From: Paramacrobiotus metropolitanus
Lineage: Eukaryota > Tardigrada > Eutardigrada > Parachela > Macrobiotidae
Assembly (NCBI RefSeq): GCF_019649055.1
Contig: NW_026570235.1
Location: 1,240,001 to 1,304,000, forward strand
DNA: 64,000 nucleotides
Direction of reading: 5' to 3'
The position numbers were made by a program, and so were the translations under genes. A model generated the notes under the pieces. It did no database searches. It was not told where the DNA came from and worked only from the letters and a program-made list of their open reading frames with translations. Position 1 is the stretch's first letter. Every line of letters starts with the position of its first letter. Below are positions 30,390 to 43,593 of the stretch, in pieces.

Positions 30390-32169
30390 TCACAGCTCCA
30401 TTTTTCGGTTTTTGATTTCTTGCCATTCTTTGTCTTTCCCTTCTAGCTCTTCTTGCTTCCATTTTTTAACTTTTTGCCGACCCTCTTCTCGTTCTTGCTC
30501 TTTCTCTTCTTCGGTTGTCACAGGGCGATCACCGTACGGCTGCCATTTCTCGTCCAAACACGCTGGATAAATTGAAATGCTTTACTCTGAATTCTGAAAT
30601 ATTTACACAGTACGAAAAATGTCATATTATGGTTCCCATACTTTGATTTTCTTTCTTCAGCAGTCTGTCTCGGCATATAAAATCGGTTAGCGGCTTCGTA
30701 TCTTGTTGCTGAAAATACCAAGCGCTCAGATCATCTTCGTATTTCTCGACCACTTCTTCGCACTGGAAAAAAAATAATGTAATATTATTAATTTTGCTTC
30801 CGAATTTCCACTGTATATAGTGCCAGCAATTCTTACTTTACGCTTTAGCGCCATTATTTCCTTATTCGCTTGTTTGTCCACGATTTCCCATGGCATTCCA
30901 ATTTCAACTTTCACTCCTTTTCGTCTACGCATTTAAGGCAAACAGTTTTGAAAGACAGCTTACGAAAATGAGATCAGACTCACGATCTCCCTTTGTTATT
31001 TTTCATAAAAGTGCAAACGGTTTTTTACAAAAATTTTACATAATACACACCTCAACGAGTTCAGAGCATCCAGAGTTTCGCTTTCCTGCTTGGCAAATCT
31101 CTGCATTCCATCCTTAACATGCACGTAGTACTGGCTAACATCGTCACAAGCAGTGTCTAAAATTTCAATCAAGCGAAGCTCCCTGCAAGAAAAAGCTAGT
31201 AAGCAAATTATAGCGGAACTTGGTAATAAAACCGTAAAAACAATATAACTGCTGCGTCACATTTTTACTGATAGATCAGTATTACTGTCTAGACGTAAGT
31301 GGCTAACGATTGATGAGTAAGCAATAAGTTGAATATTTAGCACGGCGAGCACCGAACAGCCCCATCCAGGACACTGGTCAGCGTAATAAGGTACTCCACT
31401 ACTGCTACGGAATACTACGAATCGGTGAAACTTCACATACGATCGACTGTAATCCAGCTTGCGCGAATCCGGCCCTTCCGGCCGCGATCCCAAATCCAAC
31501 TTCAATTTGGCTGCTGTTTTTTGCATTTTTTCTTCCATTTCATGGACTAGTACTCTGCAAACTGATACGTTCAAATTTTTCACTGTACAAAAAATGCAGA
31601 CAGTACCAGTAATTAGAACGGTGCTAAATTTATCAAGAATTTTTTTTACAATTAAAGATGCATATACCGGTATGTCAATAATATTTTGTTAGACTCAACG
31701 TCATTACAAAAATTAGTGCGAAAGAAAATTAACGGCAGCAGGAGTGAATGCTTTGTTCTTCAGGTTTTCAGTCATATTAATTTGACGGTGAATCGTTCGA
31801 AAAATAACTAATACGTTATTTACCGGTTACAGGCCTAACTGTAAAGAATAAGCACGAAAAAGGGCCAAAAGTGACAACTACGTTATTTGCGATAACATTA
31901 TTTACAATCAGAAGAATTATTAGTACAAAAAAGTCGTAATGTCTTAATTTTTTAATGTGTTCATAATAATTTCATTTCATACAGTTATAAAACAGCTGAT
32001 TCTTCATCCTACCTTCGCAAGGTGTAGGTTGTCGTGTTTCTTTCGGTTCATCTGGAGGAGGTCTCCGATCTCTTTCCCGTTCATGATGGCTATTATCGTC
32101 CGCCTTCTTACATTCGTAGCAAAAACTGCTCAGATATATGAGAAAAAAGACATAAAACGAGAAAGACAT
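30390..32169 (-). CDS. CNPY: Canopy-family ER protein (CNPY3/4-like)
   Basis: Saposin-like ER-lumen protein; relatives assist folding of receptors such as Toll-like receptors. The start MSFSFYVFFLIYLSSFCYEC is a signal peptide. A proline- and charge-rich segment follows, then CEVCRVLVHEMEEKMQKT (exon 31563 to about 31437), LRLIEILDTACDDVSQYYVH with GMQRFAKQESETLDALN (about 31179-31051), KGVKVEIGMPWEIVD (about 30917-30837), CEEVVEKYEDDLSAWYF with DFICRD (about 30763-30634), and a last exon 30566-30390. The cysteine pattern and the GMPWE motif match the CNPY3/4 branch. The C-terminal tail after ACLDEKWQPYGDRPVTT is about 45 residues of almost only Glu, Lys, Gln and Arg, predicted helical, ending RKMEL. 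It lacks a standard KDEL-type signal. Confidence 0.88.
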
Positions 32170-33253
32170 CCATTGCGGAAAAACTCTGGTAGTCCTGTGC
32201 ATTTTGCGGAATGCGGACAAGCGCAACAGCACTATTCCACTAAAAAGATTGCTCCTAGTCGCAACAATTGTGTCCAAATAATCGTAAATGCAGACAGGAA
32301 CTCGCCAATGAACCGGTTATAAGCAGACATATTCAGTGGTGATCGTTGCGCATGATAACAGGAACTACGACAAAATCGCTGCCAGCAATTTGAAATTTGA
32401 ACCGTTTTTACGTGTGGCATTGTGGTTGGATAACTCACGGTTAAAATCAAAAGCAGTATTAAAGTGTTTCTCAATCCGTCACTACTGTAAATAACTCTGA
32501 CATTTTTTCCTACAATTAGTATTAGACTATTAACACTTTAACAGAGTATCAGTTATTAGTCAATAAGACGTTATTAGACGTTATTATTTATTAGACGTTA
32601 TTATTTATTAGTTATTAGACCAATCACATAATTTTTAAGCCAAAACGCATTTTTAAGCATTTTTAAGCCAATTTTTAAGCCATAAACATAAGCGAGGGCT
32701 TAAACCAATCACATAATTTTTAATAAATGCTTCAACAAAACAAAAATAAACAGTTCTCTGTTCTCATAACTTTATACAGATATGAGATATTACTGTCCAG
32801 TGTGCACTACTTTTATTGAACAACCACGTCAGCTGACAATGAGACTCAAAATAATTACCGTAAAATTATTAATAATAGGCTGTAAAATACAGTAAAGTGT
32901 AAACTACGGCAATTGAAACAAAATAAACAAGTAATTTTTGTTTATTTTAAAAGGTTTTCGGACCAGAACTACCAAGTAATTACCTAGTGCGCCGTTTTTA
33001 TCAGTGCAGAGTCAATGCAAGAGTACCAAACACAGCGTGTGCAGCTGCATCTTTGTGATTATGACCTTGTGTTGTCGCCCACTTCCGATGCGTCACAGCT
33101 TGAATAGAGATGATGGAAGCCGAAAACCGTCTGCCGTCTGGTTTTGCTGCATGGATGTTTTGCAAATTGCGAATTACGAAGGATTAATAGAATTTTTCGT
33201 TTTTTTTTCGTTGTGATTGATTTTGTCTTCCTACAAAATTATAATATTCCTAC
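32170..33253. other. Divergent intergenic region between canopy and ARPC1
   Basis: Shared upstream region of two divergent genes. It contains AT-rich tandem repeats (32550-32730) listed separately; no further gene was seen. Confidence 0.4.
32550..32730. repeat. Degenerate tandem repeats
   Basis: Three to four copies of TTATTAGACG-type words at 32565-32620, then repeated ATTTTTAAGCC words at 32630-32680. A 20-nt unit (ACCAATCACATAATTTTTAA) occurs at about 32619 and again at about 32703. Confidence 0.75.
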
Positions 33254-35715
33254 ATGGTGCATTCAAATATGTCAAACGGGAATTATCAGGTTGCAGAAGC
33301 TCATAGTTTCGGTTTAGAGCCTATCACTTGTCACGCATGGAATAAGGATCGAACAGGTACTGGACGCATGTACACGTATTGCTGTTGTAGATATGGATAA
33401 TTCGATTGTGAATACAGGGTAACTAGCGGAGTGAAATGCCAAGCATGGACGCAGCAATGTTTACACTGGTCGACTTGTAGCTGTACCATTTTGATTTTTT
33501 ATCATCAGTACTTATCTGCTTGGTCATTTTGCAGAAATTGCCTTCAGTTTAAACAGTAATGATGTAATCATCTGCAAAAATCACAATGGGCATTGGAGTA
33601 CAATAGCAACACTATCGGCCCACGACCTCCGAGTGACGAGTATAGACTGGGCTCCGAATACCAACAGGATCGTCACTTGTGGGGCGGATAGAAATGCGTA
33701 CGTGTGGACATTGAGCAATGGATTATGGACTAAATCCCTTGTGCTGCTAAGGATAAACAGGGCGGCTATGTGCGTCAAATGGTCGCCTAAGGAGAACAAG
33801 TTCGCAGTGGGATGTGGAGCGAAATTAGTCGCAGTATGCTACTTCGATGAGGAAAACGACTGGTGAGTCGTGAGTGATCGTCACTCAATTACTATTCCCG
33901 AACTGGGCGCCGCAGCTCTTTTCTTTTGCGAATTTATCCAAGAAAAAATTTGCTTTCTCTGGCTTCGGTGTACAGTTTTGCAAGACAGTAACGGAGATAG
34001 TGCGACAGTTGGAGAGAAATTTATATTAAACAGTTTTTTGTGGAATTAGAAATTTCCTTATAATTGAGTATTTGTTGATCTTAAATCCTAATTAAAAGCG
34101 ACTGCGGTTCGCTTTTGTTAAAGGGTTTGGTTTACTTAGCCATTTCATTTTATTGGCGGTGTTCGGCATGAGATTAAGGAGGAAAAATATGGGTGACTCA
34201 ATTACTCACTACTAGAATGGGTGGATTAAAGCTTTTTTGAAAGTTCGTAAACAAGGGTGGGCGTTATCTCCTGCTCTCTGATCGTAATTGTAAATATTGG
34301 ACACCTACGTACGCTGACTGAAACTTTTTTTAGGAAATGCAAAGTTGTTTTTGTTGTGTAAGCTTTAAGTGATTCTTGCAAAAAATATGAATTGTGTTTT
34401 GCAAGCTAGTTAACAATTTAAAAATAATTAAAATTAATTATATATATTATATTATATTATAATTATACTTTATAGATATTATATTATAATTATTAATTTT
34501 TCGTTAGCCCTTTAAGTATACTCTGTAGGCAATGAGGCATCGAATAAACAGTAGTAAAATCATTTTACGGTATTAAAAATACTGTATTAATTACTATAAT
34601 GCATGTTAAAGCTACACAATGATCATTGTGCATGTGAGCGATGTGACCCACAAGCTTCCTGTGTTTTAGGTGGCTTAGTAAGCACATAAAAAAGCCGATC
34701 CGATCCACTGTTACGTCCATAGATTGGCACCCCAATAATTATTTGTTAGCAGTTGGAGCTACAGATTTCACTACTCGGTACGTTACGAACTGAGCAAATG
34801 AAATCAGTTTAGTGTATTAAAATCCATCGAATAAATTACTGTAGAGTGTTCTCAGCGTACATAAAAGAGGTCGACGATAAACCATCGCCCTCATCATGGG
34901 GAGATAAGACTACGTTTGCCAACATGCTCAGCGAATACAGCCGGTCCGGTAAGTGAAATGGTGACAGGCGCAATCATCGTCCGCACTCAGGCATGAAATA
35001 TGGCTACTGCATTATTTGTGTATCAGGTGGCTGGACACACGATGTACGCTTCTCACCTTCTGGTGACAAGCTAGCCTGGGTGTCGCATGACAGTTCTATC
35101 TCGGTGGTGGACTCCAAGCGTGACGTCAACAATGCCGTCACCCAGAGGACCATGTTCCTACCGTTTATGGCCTGCATTTGGCTAAGGGAGAACCATATAC
35201 TTGCGGCTGTAAGAAGCGGAAATAACGTGGAATCAGATTATTGTGGCTCTGTTTAACGAAATTTACCAATTGCTTGCCAGGGCCATGACTGCTGTCCTAT
35301 GTTGTACAAATATGACCAAAGCGGGAAGCTTGCTTTTGAAATGAAAGTGGACCAAGTTCAGAAGCGAGAAACTGGGGGATTTAGGTATTGTTTCGCTGCC
35401 CTGCATCTTTATTGGCGTTATCTTGTAATCAGAATTGTGCGTTTTGTTCTAGTGCTTTGAAGAAGTTCGCAGATATGGATAAGCGGGCAACTAGCGAAAA
35501 TGTTGATGTCCTTTTAGATACAACACATCAGAACACCATAACGTGAGTGTTTTATTTTTAATAAACAATAAGTAATAGTTTCCATAATTTGAATTTTGAA
35601 TGTATGCCCAATTATTAGGCAACTTTCGATGGCTTCGTCAAACAAAAACGACACAACAATTTGTTCTACCGGTATGGATGGATTAATGGTTATTTGGGAT
35701 GTTAGGGTGAAATGA
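33254..35715 (+). CDS. ARPC1: Arp2/3 complex subunit 1 (WD40)
   Basis: Seven-bladed WD40 propeller subunit of the Arp2/3 complex that nucleates branched actin. The start [20 protein letters not shown] at 33254 is followed by [15 protein letters not shown]. Exons continue at 33535-33863 ([44 protein letters not shown]), about 34670-34778 ([20 protein letters not shown]), about 34846-34948, about 35030-35208 ([20 protein letters not shown]), 35280-35384 ([20 protein letters not shown]), 35452-35540 and 35620-35715, ending [14 protein letters not shown]. The length of about 370 residues matches the family. No defect is seen. The AT-rich intron at 33865-34669 is the longest in the gene. Confidence 0.94.
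34425..34500. repeat. AT-only low-complexity tract in ARPC1 intron
   Basis: A run of ATTATATTATA and AATTATTAATT words inside the large intron; no other signal is seen. Confidence 0.7.
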
Positions 35716-36512
35716 ATTACCGAAAGAGATGTTTTTCTATTTTTTGTCCTCTTTTTTAACCGCTATTTGATTTTCTTAATCTTTACCGTTGACTTGTTGT
35801 TTGTCCGAAGAGATTCATCGAATGCAGTGTCTCTTTGCTGGCAACAAAACCAACATGTAGTCGGTTTTACTGAGAGATATCCTGATCATTGTGATTGGGG
35901 ATTTTTAATCGTAGTTCTTGATTTTTTTCTTACATTTGCTGCCTTGTTCCGTTGTTGAATGTCATTTTTTACTGAGGTTTGAAGTGTTCTTACTGACCGT
36001 GATATTGACTGCTAATGCCAATGCGTTATGGTCGGCTCAGTAACGATTGCCATTGTACTGCCGACGAATAGTTGGCGGTGTTTGTATACTACGCAAGTCA
36101 CCTCTACCGTAAAGAATAAAAAATTTATTATTGGTCAAAAGCCGTGATTTACAAATATCTCACAAAATTCAAGCAAATGCTGCAATATAATGGAAAAAAT
36201 CCAAATAATGTAATTACACAATCAAAACCAAAAGAGTACATACCGAAGGTAAAGGCTTCAAACAAGCATACCGTTTGCAGCAAAGCTTTTATAATAAAAC
36301 TACATTTCAAACAACAAAATCACAAAGGAAATCACAGTTAAGGTAAAAATGTCCAGTAACACCGGGCGGTCTGAAGAGTTGCTGCAGGCAGCGTATCCGT
36401 AAATCTATACAACTTTCCAGCTGTGTTGAGATCATGCATATGCATCCCAGTCTCCCCGTTCAATCCGTGCAAGAATGCCATCGGATTATAGTGGTCCAGA
36501 TCGGGACACGAT
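35716..36512. other. Convergent intergenic region
   Basis: 3' flanks of ARPC1 and of the unrecognised membrane-protein gene. Short open frames only. Confidence 0.4.
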
Positions 36513-39500
36513 TTAAAGCGTTATCGGCGGTAAAAACGGCTGCTGTTTCTCCTGCACGTCGAAATCATTAGAGAAATTTCTGAGTCCTGGCCGCGATATT
36601 TTAACATAGGCCATTTCATTCGATATATCGCTCATATCCGTGTAATGAATACGAGGCATCGGCTTCATCCTTTGGGAAGCAGGAAGCAATTTCACTGGAC
36701 CAGACTGCATGACGGGGCGCACAACCCCCGGCCCCTTCCTACGTTGCCCACTGGTCATATTCCGGCCGGGAGGGAATGGACGTTGGGGATTGGGGTTCAG
36801 TACGCGAGAATAAACTTTTCTTTCTTGGTGTACAACAGGCAGAGTTTTCGGTTGCAGCACCAACGGCTTCACTTGCACTTTGGCGGCAACGGGGATACCT
36901 TTGTTGTTGGGAACACCAGGTCTCCTCAAAACTGCTGTGCCGTCTATCAAGCAGAAAAACAGTTGGACTATCACAATAAAAAAACCAAAGATTAGTATAA
37001 ACGAAAGACTGAACCACTGCTCAGTAGGAAACAACAATTGTTTCCGCTGCAAACGACCAAACATTCGCCAATAGTAAATCCACATCACATTCAATCTACT
37101 GTAAATGGCATTATCAAACCGGCTTACTCTGCTTTCCAAGGCGGTAGACGTAAGGTCTCGGTACTCGACCATTCCTGGACCGGTTAACCATTGAACTAAC
37201 TCCCGATTCGAGTCGGATTACGGGCATTTGTTTCGGAGGTGCAAATGGAGAAGGATTAGGATAAATAACTGCGCTTGTGTTTAAAGGTCCGGTGATATTA
37301 GCCAGCGGGTTGAAAACTCGCCCTGCCATATTCATTTGCGGCGGTAAGACTCCGCTTCGATTATTTCGCACCAGTGGAATTTCTGGAGGCATGATGGGCG
37401 GTGGTGTCATGTAAGCGGCTGGGTCTGCGTTCAAAATACTGCATAGGTAAATTGTTTTTTTGCAAACATTTTAAAAACTAGTTTTACGTTTCTAACTTTA
37501 AGGATATTGTCAGATCAAAGCCTACAACTTACAAGGTACAGTATTACTATCAAATTCTTACCAGCAGCTGGAGGTAAAGGTGGCGTTGGCAGTCCATAGC
37601 CGGCACCCACTTCTAGCGGCACAACCGGTGTCCCTCCCGCACCAAATGCTGTCTTTGCCTTCCGACCAGCCCGTCGATCACAAACAAACTCTTGCAGAGG
37701 TGTTTGATGAGAGCTGCTGGAAAACGATATCAGAAAGAAACTGCGATCCTCCACAAAAAGAAAGTCCACTTTTTTAACGTCTTCGAAGAGTGATTCAGAT
37801 GATCCTAACACGCTAAGGGATCTCTAATATATCAAACACACAAGGGTAGAAAGGTAAGGAAACGAGCCAAATACGGCAAATTTGTGAATGTCGTTTAATT
37901 TACTCGTACCTCGTTGCCGGTGTGCTGAGCAAGCACGATATTACAGCACGGCGATGGGAAATGATAGAAATCAGAAACGCCCTTCACGGTCAAATTCTTA
38001 ATGGGGACAAACTCATTGCCGTTCCATTTCATAGTCAAAGGAGTGCTTGGGCAGAATTTAAAATTAGAGGATTTTTTCGATATGGCCACAAATAACCCGA
38101 GTTCACGCTTCGGATTAGTGTACAATTCCATTCCATTCACTTCACACAATTTTAGTGATTGAGCTAAAACGAGTTTCCACTCCGTGGGCGATCCTGTGAA
38201 ATACAATTATTGTACTGTACCAAATTCACAAATGAGGAGAAAAAAAATATAATTTTTTATTTATCATTTTGCGTGTGCTAGAAACCGTAATTTGTTCAAG
38301 TTTCGAAAAATTAAAATTTCTTTACAAAAACAACGTGTATGGGCAAGTAAGGAAGCTGCTTACCGGAAGAAAGACAATACAGAAGTGTGTCCAAGGGACC
38401 ACCGCTCCCTCCGTTACTGTTCTGTGCGAATATGATCATCAAGCACTGGCCACTTTCGAAAACGACAACTGATACGGAATTAACGGTATCCGCGGTCATT
38501 GATGAGATCACAGAGCGGCTTAAAGGACTCCAAACATGAACCGAACTAAAAAAGCAGGCGGTTGCAAACTTATTCTAAATTTTTGGAAAAACATACTTAA
38601 ATTAATAACCATCAATTTACCACACTTCTTCTAATACATATATTCAATCTCGGTAGTTTTGTCTTAACTACATTTTTTTTTAAAGCCATTCCTTTTTAAG
38701 CCATTCCATTTTTTTAAGCCTCCCATTCCTTTTCTAAGGGCATGTGTTCGCAGCTGTTTACAAAGCTACAATTCCAGTGATTTCAAAATGTATAATGATT
38801 TTCCCACGTACCTGGTCACTTCCTTAGGTCGCGACGGAGATAGGGTGGTCGACTGGGCAAAGGCGAAAATAACTTGTTCTTTGTAGCAACTTATGCTGAT
38901 GTCGGCGACACCTTTCAATCCCGACAACTGGGCATTGTGCGCAATAACGTATTCCTCCATGTTTCCCGGCTCCACTGGTTTGAATACCAAAAGCTGCACA
39001 TCGGATCCGATGCCATCTTTGGTAATCAGGACAACGATATACGCTTCCGTGTCGTCGCACGATGCGGCCTGTCAAAACGGCATCTGCGGTTAACCGCCGA
39101 CAGTTTGTCTGGTCAGACCAATATCCGCCAACATAAACATTTCGAAACCAAGGAAATTATTCTAAATTATCAGATGTCAGTAATTTGAGTGTTTCCCATT
39201 AATTTTTAAATTTTACTCTGATTAGTGATTAGTACTTACCTACCAAACTGAGTTATTCGAATTAAAAAGCCTTCGCCCCGCAAAAACTAATGCAGTAAAT
39301 AACAATTAGAGTTAAAATAGTTTCAAACGATACAAAATGCAACAAAACGCCCGGTAGAAAAGTTTTTCAGTAAAATCAACATTCCGAACCTGTACCGACA
39401 AAATAAACTGCGTACGCAGATTTCCACCACTGACCTTAATTCCAAGTGGTTCATACTGCAGCTTTGTCGACGCTATCAATTCAAACCGAATTCCCGTGGA

Positions 39501-39947
39501 CAACACATCCAGACGAAAAACGTCGATGGTGCAGTATTTTCCGTTATGCAGCGAAGCACGGGCAATATAATTGTATTTCCCTAATTTGAACTGTACGAAT
39601 ATTCCTTTCGTCGGCTCTTCTTCCGCGTGTACAGGAACAACAGAAAACGCGCAAGTCGGGACAACTGTACACAAGATAAACACTGAGTGTCAGAAATCTC
39701 CACAAAACGTGACCGACTCAGAAAAGCCACACACACATCACGGTGACGGCTTCGACTTACAGGAAGGTGGTTGCAAAGAATTAAAAGACAAATCGCTCCA
39801 CGGGACAGCCAAAATGTTGGTACGTTCTGATTCTTTTTCTAGTGTTGACGAGGAAGCAAAAGCTCCCAGAAAGCGCGAACAAAGAACAATCAAAACAGAC
39901 ACAAAAACGCGCCCCATCAACATCGATTTTTGTAATGCCATTTCCAA
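36513..39947 (-). CDS. Unrecognised secreted or single-pass membrane protein
   Basis: The start at 39947 gives a signal peptide (MGRVFVSVLIVLCSRFLGAF after a short lead). A donor CCTTCCT|GTAAGTCG joins in phase to 39669 (acceptor TTGTGTACAG), giving VVPVHAEEEPTKGIFVQFKL. Further extracellular-looking blocks: about 39071-38818 (TEAYIVVLITKDGIGSDVQL, ISISCYKEQVIFAFAQS), about 38550-38364 (VVVFESGQCLMIIFAQNS), about 38195-37908 (WKLVLAQSLKLCEVNGMELY, SPCCNIVLAQHTGNEV), all beta-rich with paired cysteines. The end is Pro-rich (37811-37150), followed by one hydrophobic span (FSLSFILIFGFFIVIVQLFF, about 37010-36960) and a basic Pro-rich tail ending FLPPITL. The link between the Pro-rich exon and the membrane-span exon near 37110-37180 could not be placed in one frame. 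I do not recognise the family; a receptor or adhesion role is only a guess. Confidence 0.55.
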
Positions 39948-41115
39948 AAATCACCAACAACTAAGTTAGTACACCTGATACCCAACCACAAAAACGTACC
40001 GGGTAGGATCAATAAACAGAAGAAATAAAAAAATATCGACCGCGTTATTTTCACCTCCCCCAAAATTATCTAACCGTAAAATAAAAGAATCCTGATCTCC
40101 GCAACTGCCTGCCGCCTGCGACAGTTCAATGCCTGTGCACTGGTCAATGCTACCATGCAGCACAGTGGTTACCAGAGCATGGGGAATAAGTACGTACTGT
40201 ACGTAAGTACTGCGTCACTGCGGTCACGAAACTATTATGTCGTAAGCAGGTGTTTCCGCGCCTTCCTCCCGAAATGGTGACATCTTGTACGGAGGTCGAT
40301 GTTACGTACAGTACGAGTTGCATTATGTACTTGCATGACTGTATGACGTAACAAGATTACGATAATACGGTAATTATAATAATAATTTTATAACATTGTG
40401 TACTACTGTTGTAGTAACTGCAAATTTCTTATAATTTCTACAATCAAAACAACTGTCGGCAATGTTCAAGAAGTGCCAATGCCCCGATGCAAAAGTTTTG
40501 GAGAAAAATCTGACTGTAAAGGCCTCACCAGGTCACCTGGATCAATCAATGAAGTCTATTATTTTGCTATGGTAATATAAAGTGATGAAAAACTAGACAA
40601 AAAAGACAAAAAAAGACAGAGGTATAAAAAAGACAGGTCACAGGGCACTGCAGACCACAGAAAATTCAACAACCCTGTATTCTGGCGAAATTATTTCTTG
40701 ATCTGAAATTCGTCAAGATGTTAAGACACCAGCCACGCGTCCATTGACGATAAGCTTAAGGTCATCAAGCAACTATACAGTGAAAAGTAAAAAAGTAGTC
40801 AAAAAGTAAGAATTTAGCAGTTCACTTACGCATCATCAACAAAAAGAGCGTGCTGAACATGCAGCTCTCATCAGCATCAAAATGTGAGTAACAAAGGATA
40901 TCAAAGTACTCAAAAACCAGTTGTACAAAATGTTTCAATGCTAAACAACCGTGCACGTACTGGCAAACTGTTCGGCTAAACAGCCGAAAAGCTACGAGTT
41001 CCAGAACATGTGTAGAGGTCAACTGGCTCGACAACGAAGGTTAACGCGAAAGTAGGAATGGCCACAACTTCTTTTGAAGTCCGAGATACACAATAACTCG
41101 TAGTTCAACAGCCCA
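39948..41115. other. Intergenic region rich in GTAC words
   Basis: No gene seen. Positions 40180-40340 carry many overlapping GTAC, TACGTA and GTACTG words. Confidence 0.4.
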
Positions 41116-43593
41116 TCATCGCGTGCCGAACAGGTACTGCGTTTTCGCATTTCCCCGTTGTGCCAAACGGGATGCTTGTTCGGGCGTGACCTGATCGAGA
41201 CCTCGACTGTTCCGTACTAAATTAGTCGCACGATAGCGAGTATTATTAGATCCCATTGGCGGCACCGGAGTTTTACCCGTACTCGGTTTTGAAAGCCCGC
41301 TTGTGGCAGGGTTCGTGGTGATCGATGCACCATTCCAACCTGCAACAGTAGAAAAAATTTTTTTTAATTGTTTTATTGACAAATTGTACAAGCTAAAAGC
41401 CATTTACACTTGAACTTGAAAAAAAATTAAATAACTTCCTGGTATAGTTGTTCAACTTGTACAGGTATACATTGGTTCATTCCACGATTACCATCACAAA
41501 GGAACTGAAAATCAACCAACTGTTCTCAACAGAACCTACTGTTTTACCGAAATATCCCACACGCGGCATCAAATGTTTCTATGCTACGAGTATTATGTAC
41601 TTGTACAGTTGTACTATCACTCTACTTCTACCATCTGTAAGTTACCTGTGCTATCATTCTTTGGCGAGATCATATTATCGACACGTCTCCCTCCGGAATT
41701 CCCGGACGTACTCAGGCCAGGAAGATCGTCCTTCCTAACTAGCGTGTTTGTGGATCCAGCAGCAGAGCCCTAAGCGCAAACGCAATGACATTCGAAGTCC
41801 TGCCACCTCTGTAGACTAATGATCATTTAAAATAATACTCGTACAGCTGTCTTGGCGTGCCAATCGAAATTGTAATCGTATGTGTAACCGCTACGGGAAA
41901 ATAGGGTGCGGAACATTTGGCGAAGGTAAAGGTAATCGGGCTTCATATCAAAATCTATACTGCGGCAATAATCCAAATACTGACCGAATTCACCTGCAGC
42001 ATAGACATGGGTAAAACGAATCACTTAAAAATCTGTCAATCAAACAAACATACGGGGATAACCACGACAGAGCTCATCCACAGGAGTGCCAATTTTCTTT
42101 TCGCTGATTTTCTCATATTTCTGCCGTTTATTGTTGGCTTTCAATCCTTGCCACGGGAGGGATCCTCGTTGAAAATACATCAAGACATATCCCAAAGCTT
42201 CAAGGTCGTCACGCCGGCTTTGTTCTAAAATATTGCAAAGTAAAACGATAAGAACACTACCGTAGCATAAAAAGGGATGAACATTCATGAAACCACACAA
42301 CCAAAATTTTTACCGATTCCTTTGTGTGTATTGATGGAAACGTATCGTGCGGTTCCAGTCAGGTTTTTATTGTCTCGGTAAGGAATATGTTGATGGCTTC
42401 GTGGATCCCGATACTTCTTTGCCAAACCAAAGTCGATAATGTACACAAGATTTCCTTTTTTACCGAGACCCTAATGTACGATAACAATTTATGTTGTTGC
42501 ACTCATGGATTTCGATGAAAGTGTTTTTACCATGAGAAAATTATCCGGTTTTATATCGCGATGAATAAAGTTCTTATTATGGACAAACTCAATTCGTGAG
42601 ATCTGAAAAACGAGAAAATGCGACTCAAAACTCTAACCAATAATTAAAATTAGGAACCCAATTCTTACCAATTGGTCAGCCAAAAGTAACACAGTCTTCA
42701 ATGAGAATTTGCGATTGCAAAAGTTGAACAGATCCTCCAAACTAGGCCCCAACAACTCCATAACCAGCACGTTATAGTCGCCCTCCGCTCCGCACCATTT
42801 TATAATAGGTATTCCCACTACAACTCACGTGTTACCGATGTTGAAGGGATCATTTTCTTATTATGTACAATGCCATAATAGTAAACCGAATAATACGAGT
42901 AAAACATCCATTATGCAACTGCACGTGATACTACGCGTATATGTTCACATCCTGAGCTAATAATTGTCAAAAATTTGTTGTTCTCACCTCCTCCTTGCAT
43001 AATTCGGTAGAATTTGCTCTCGATGTGCAACTGCGGATGCTTAGTTCGGATGTATTCCAACTTAATGGCAACTTCTTCTCCGGTCGTGACATCCGTACCT
43101 GCAAATTCAAAGGAAAAATGCCGTACAAAAACTGACCGGTGAAATTATTATTTATTATCGTGAGACTGTGAGTCAATACAGTTGCTAATGAAGGGAATGA
43201 CGAAAGATTTCATTTCTTTCACTGTAATATTTACACTATCATACTGTTATTCAAGCATAAATTAAACCGATATGAATATACAAATTTTATTCTACAAAAA
43301 AATAAGGGGATATGGAAAGCCATACCAAATTGAAATGTCACAAACACAGGAAGCTTATTGCATCTGTACAGTGATACGTAATACTAACACAAAAATTTAA
43401 ACGTAACCAGCAAAATTTTGGAAAGCTTCGCAATCTACATATTTAACAAATAATGGAAATTAAAAAATTGTAAATAATAAATAATCCTACATTACACATC
43501 ACACATACCGAGATAGATGTCACCAAACGATCCGGAACCAATTTTCCTTCCTAGTCGATACTTATTTCCCACCCGCAGCTCTGTCGATGTCAT
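41116..43593 (-). CDS. CSNK1: Casein kinase 1 (delta/epsilon type)
   Basis: Ser/Thr kinase acting in clock, Wnt/Hedgehog and vesicle pathways. Exon 1 (43593-43509) starts [20 protein letters not shown] with the glycine loop [11 protein letters not shown]. Then come [20 protein letters not shown] (about 43095-42987), [20 protein letters not shown] (about 42818-42670), [17 protein letters not shown] (about 42605-42530), [20 protein letters not shown] with [20 protein letters not shown] (about 42470-42310, continued about 42225-42052), [17 protein letters not shown] (about 42003-41850) and two low-complexity C-terminal exons (about 41771-41650, 41341-41116). The SIN motif and the [16 protein letters not shown] stretch are diagnostic of CK1. 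The tail is short and Ser/Thr/Asn-rich, ending [11 protein letters not shown]. Confidence 0.93.

Noticed and set aside
39571-39969. Plus-strand 132-codon frame
   Set aside because: Antisense to the signal-peptide exons of the minus-strand membrane-protein gene, which join in phase and look real.
41448-41773. Plus-strand frames of 66-96 codons
   Set aside because: Antisense to casein kinase tail exons.
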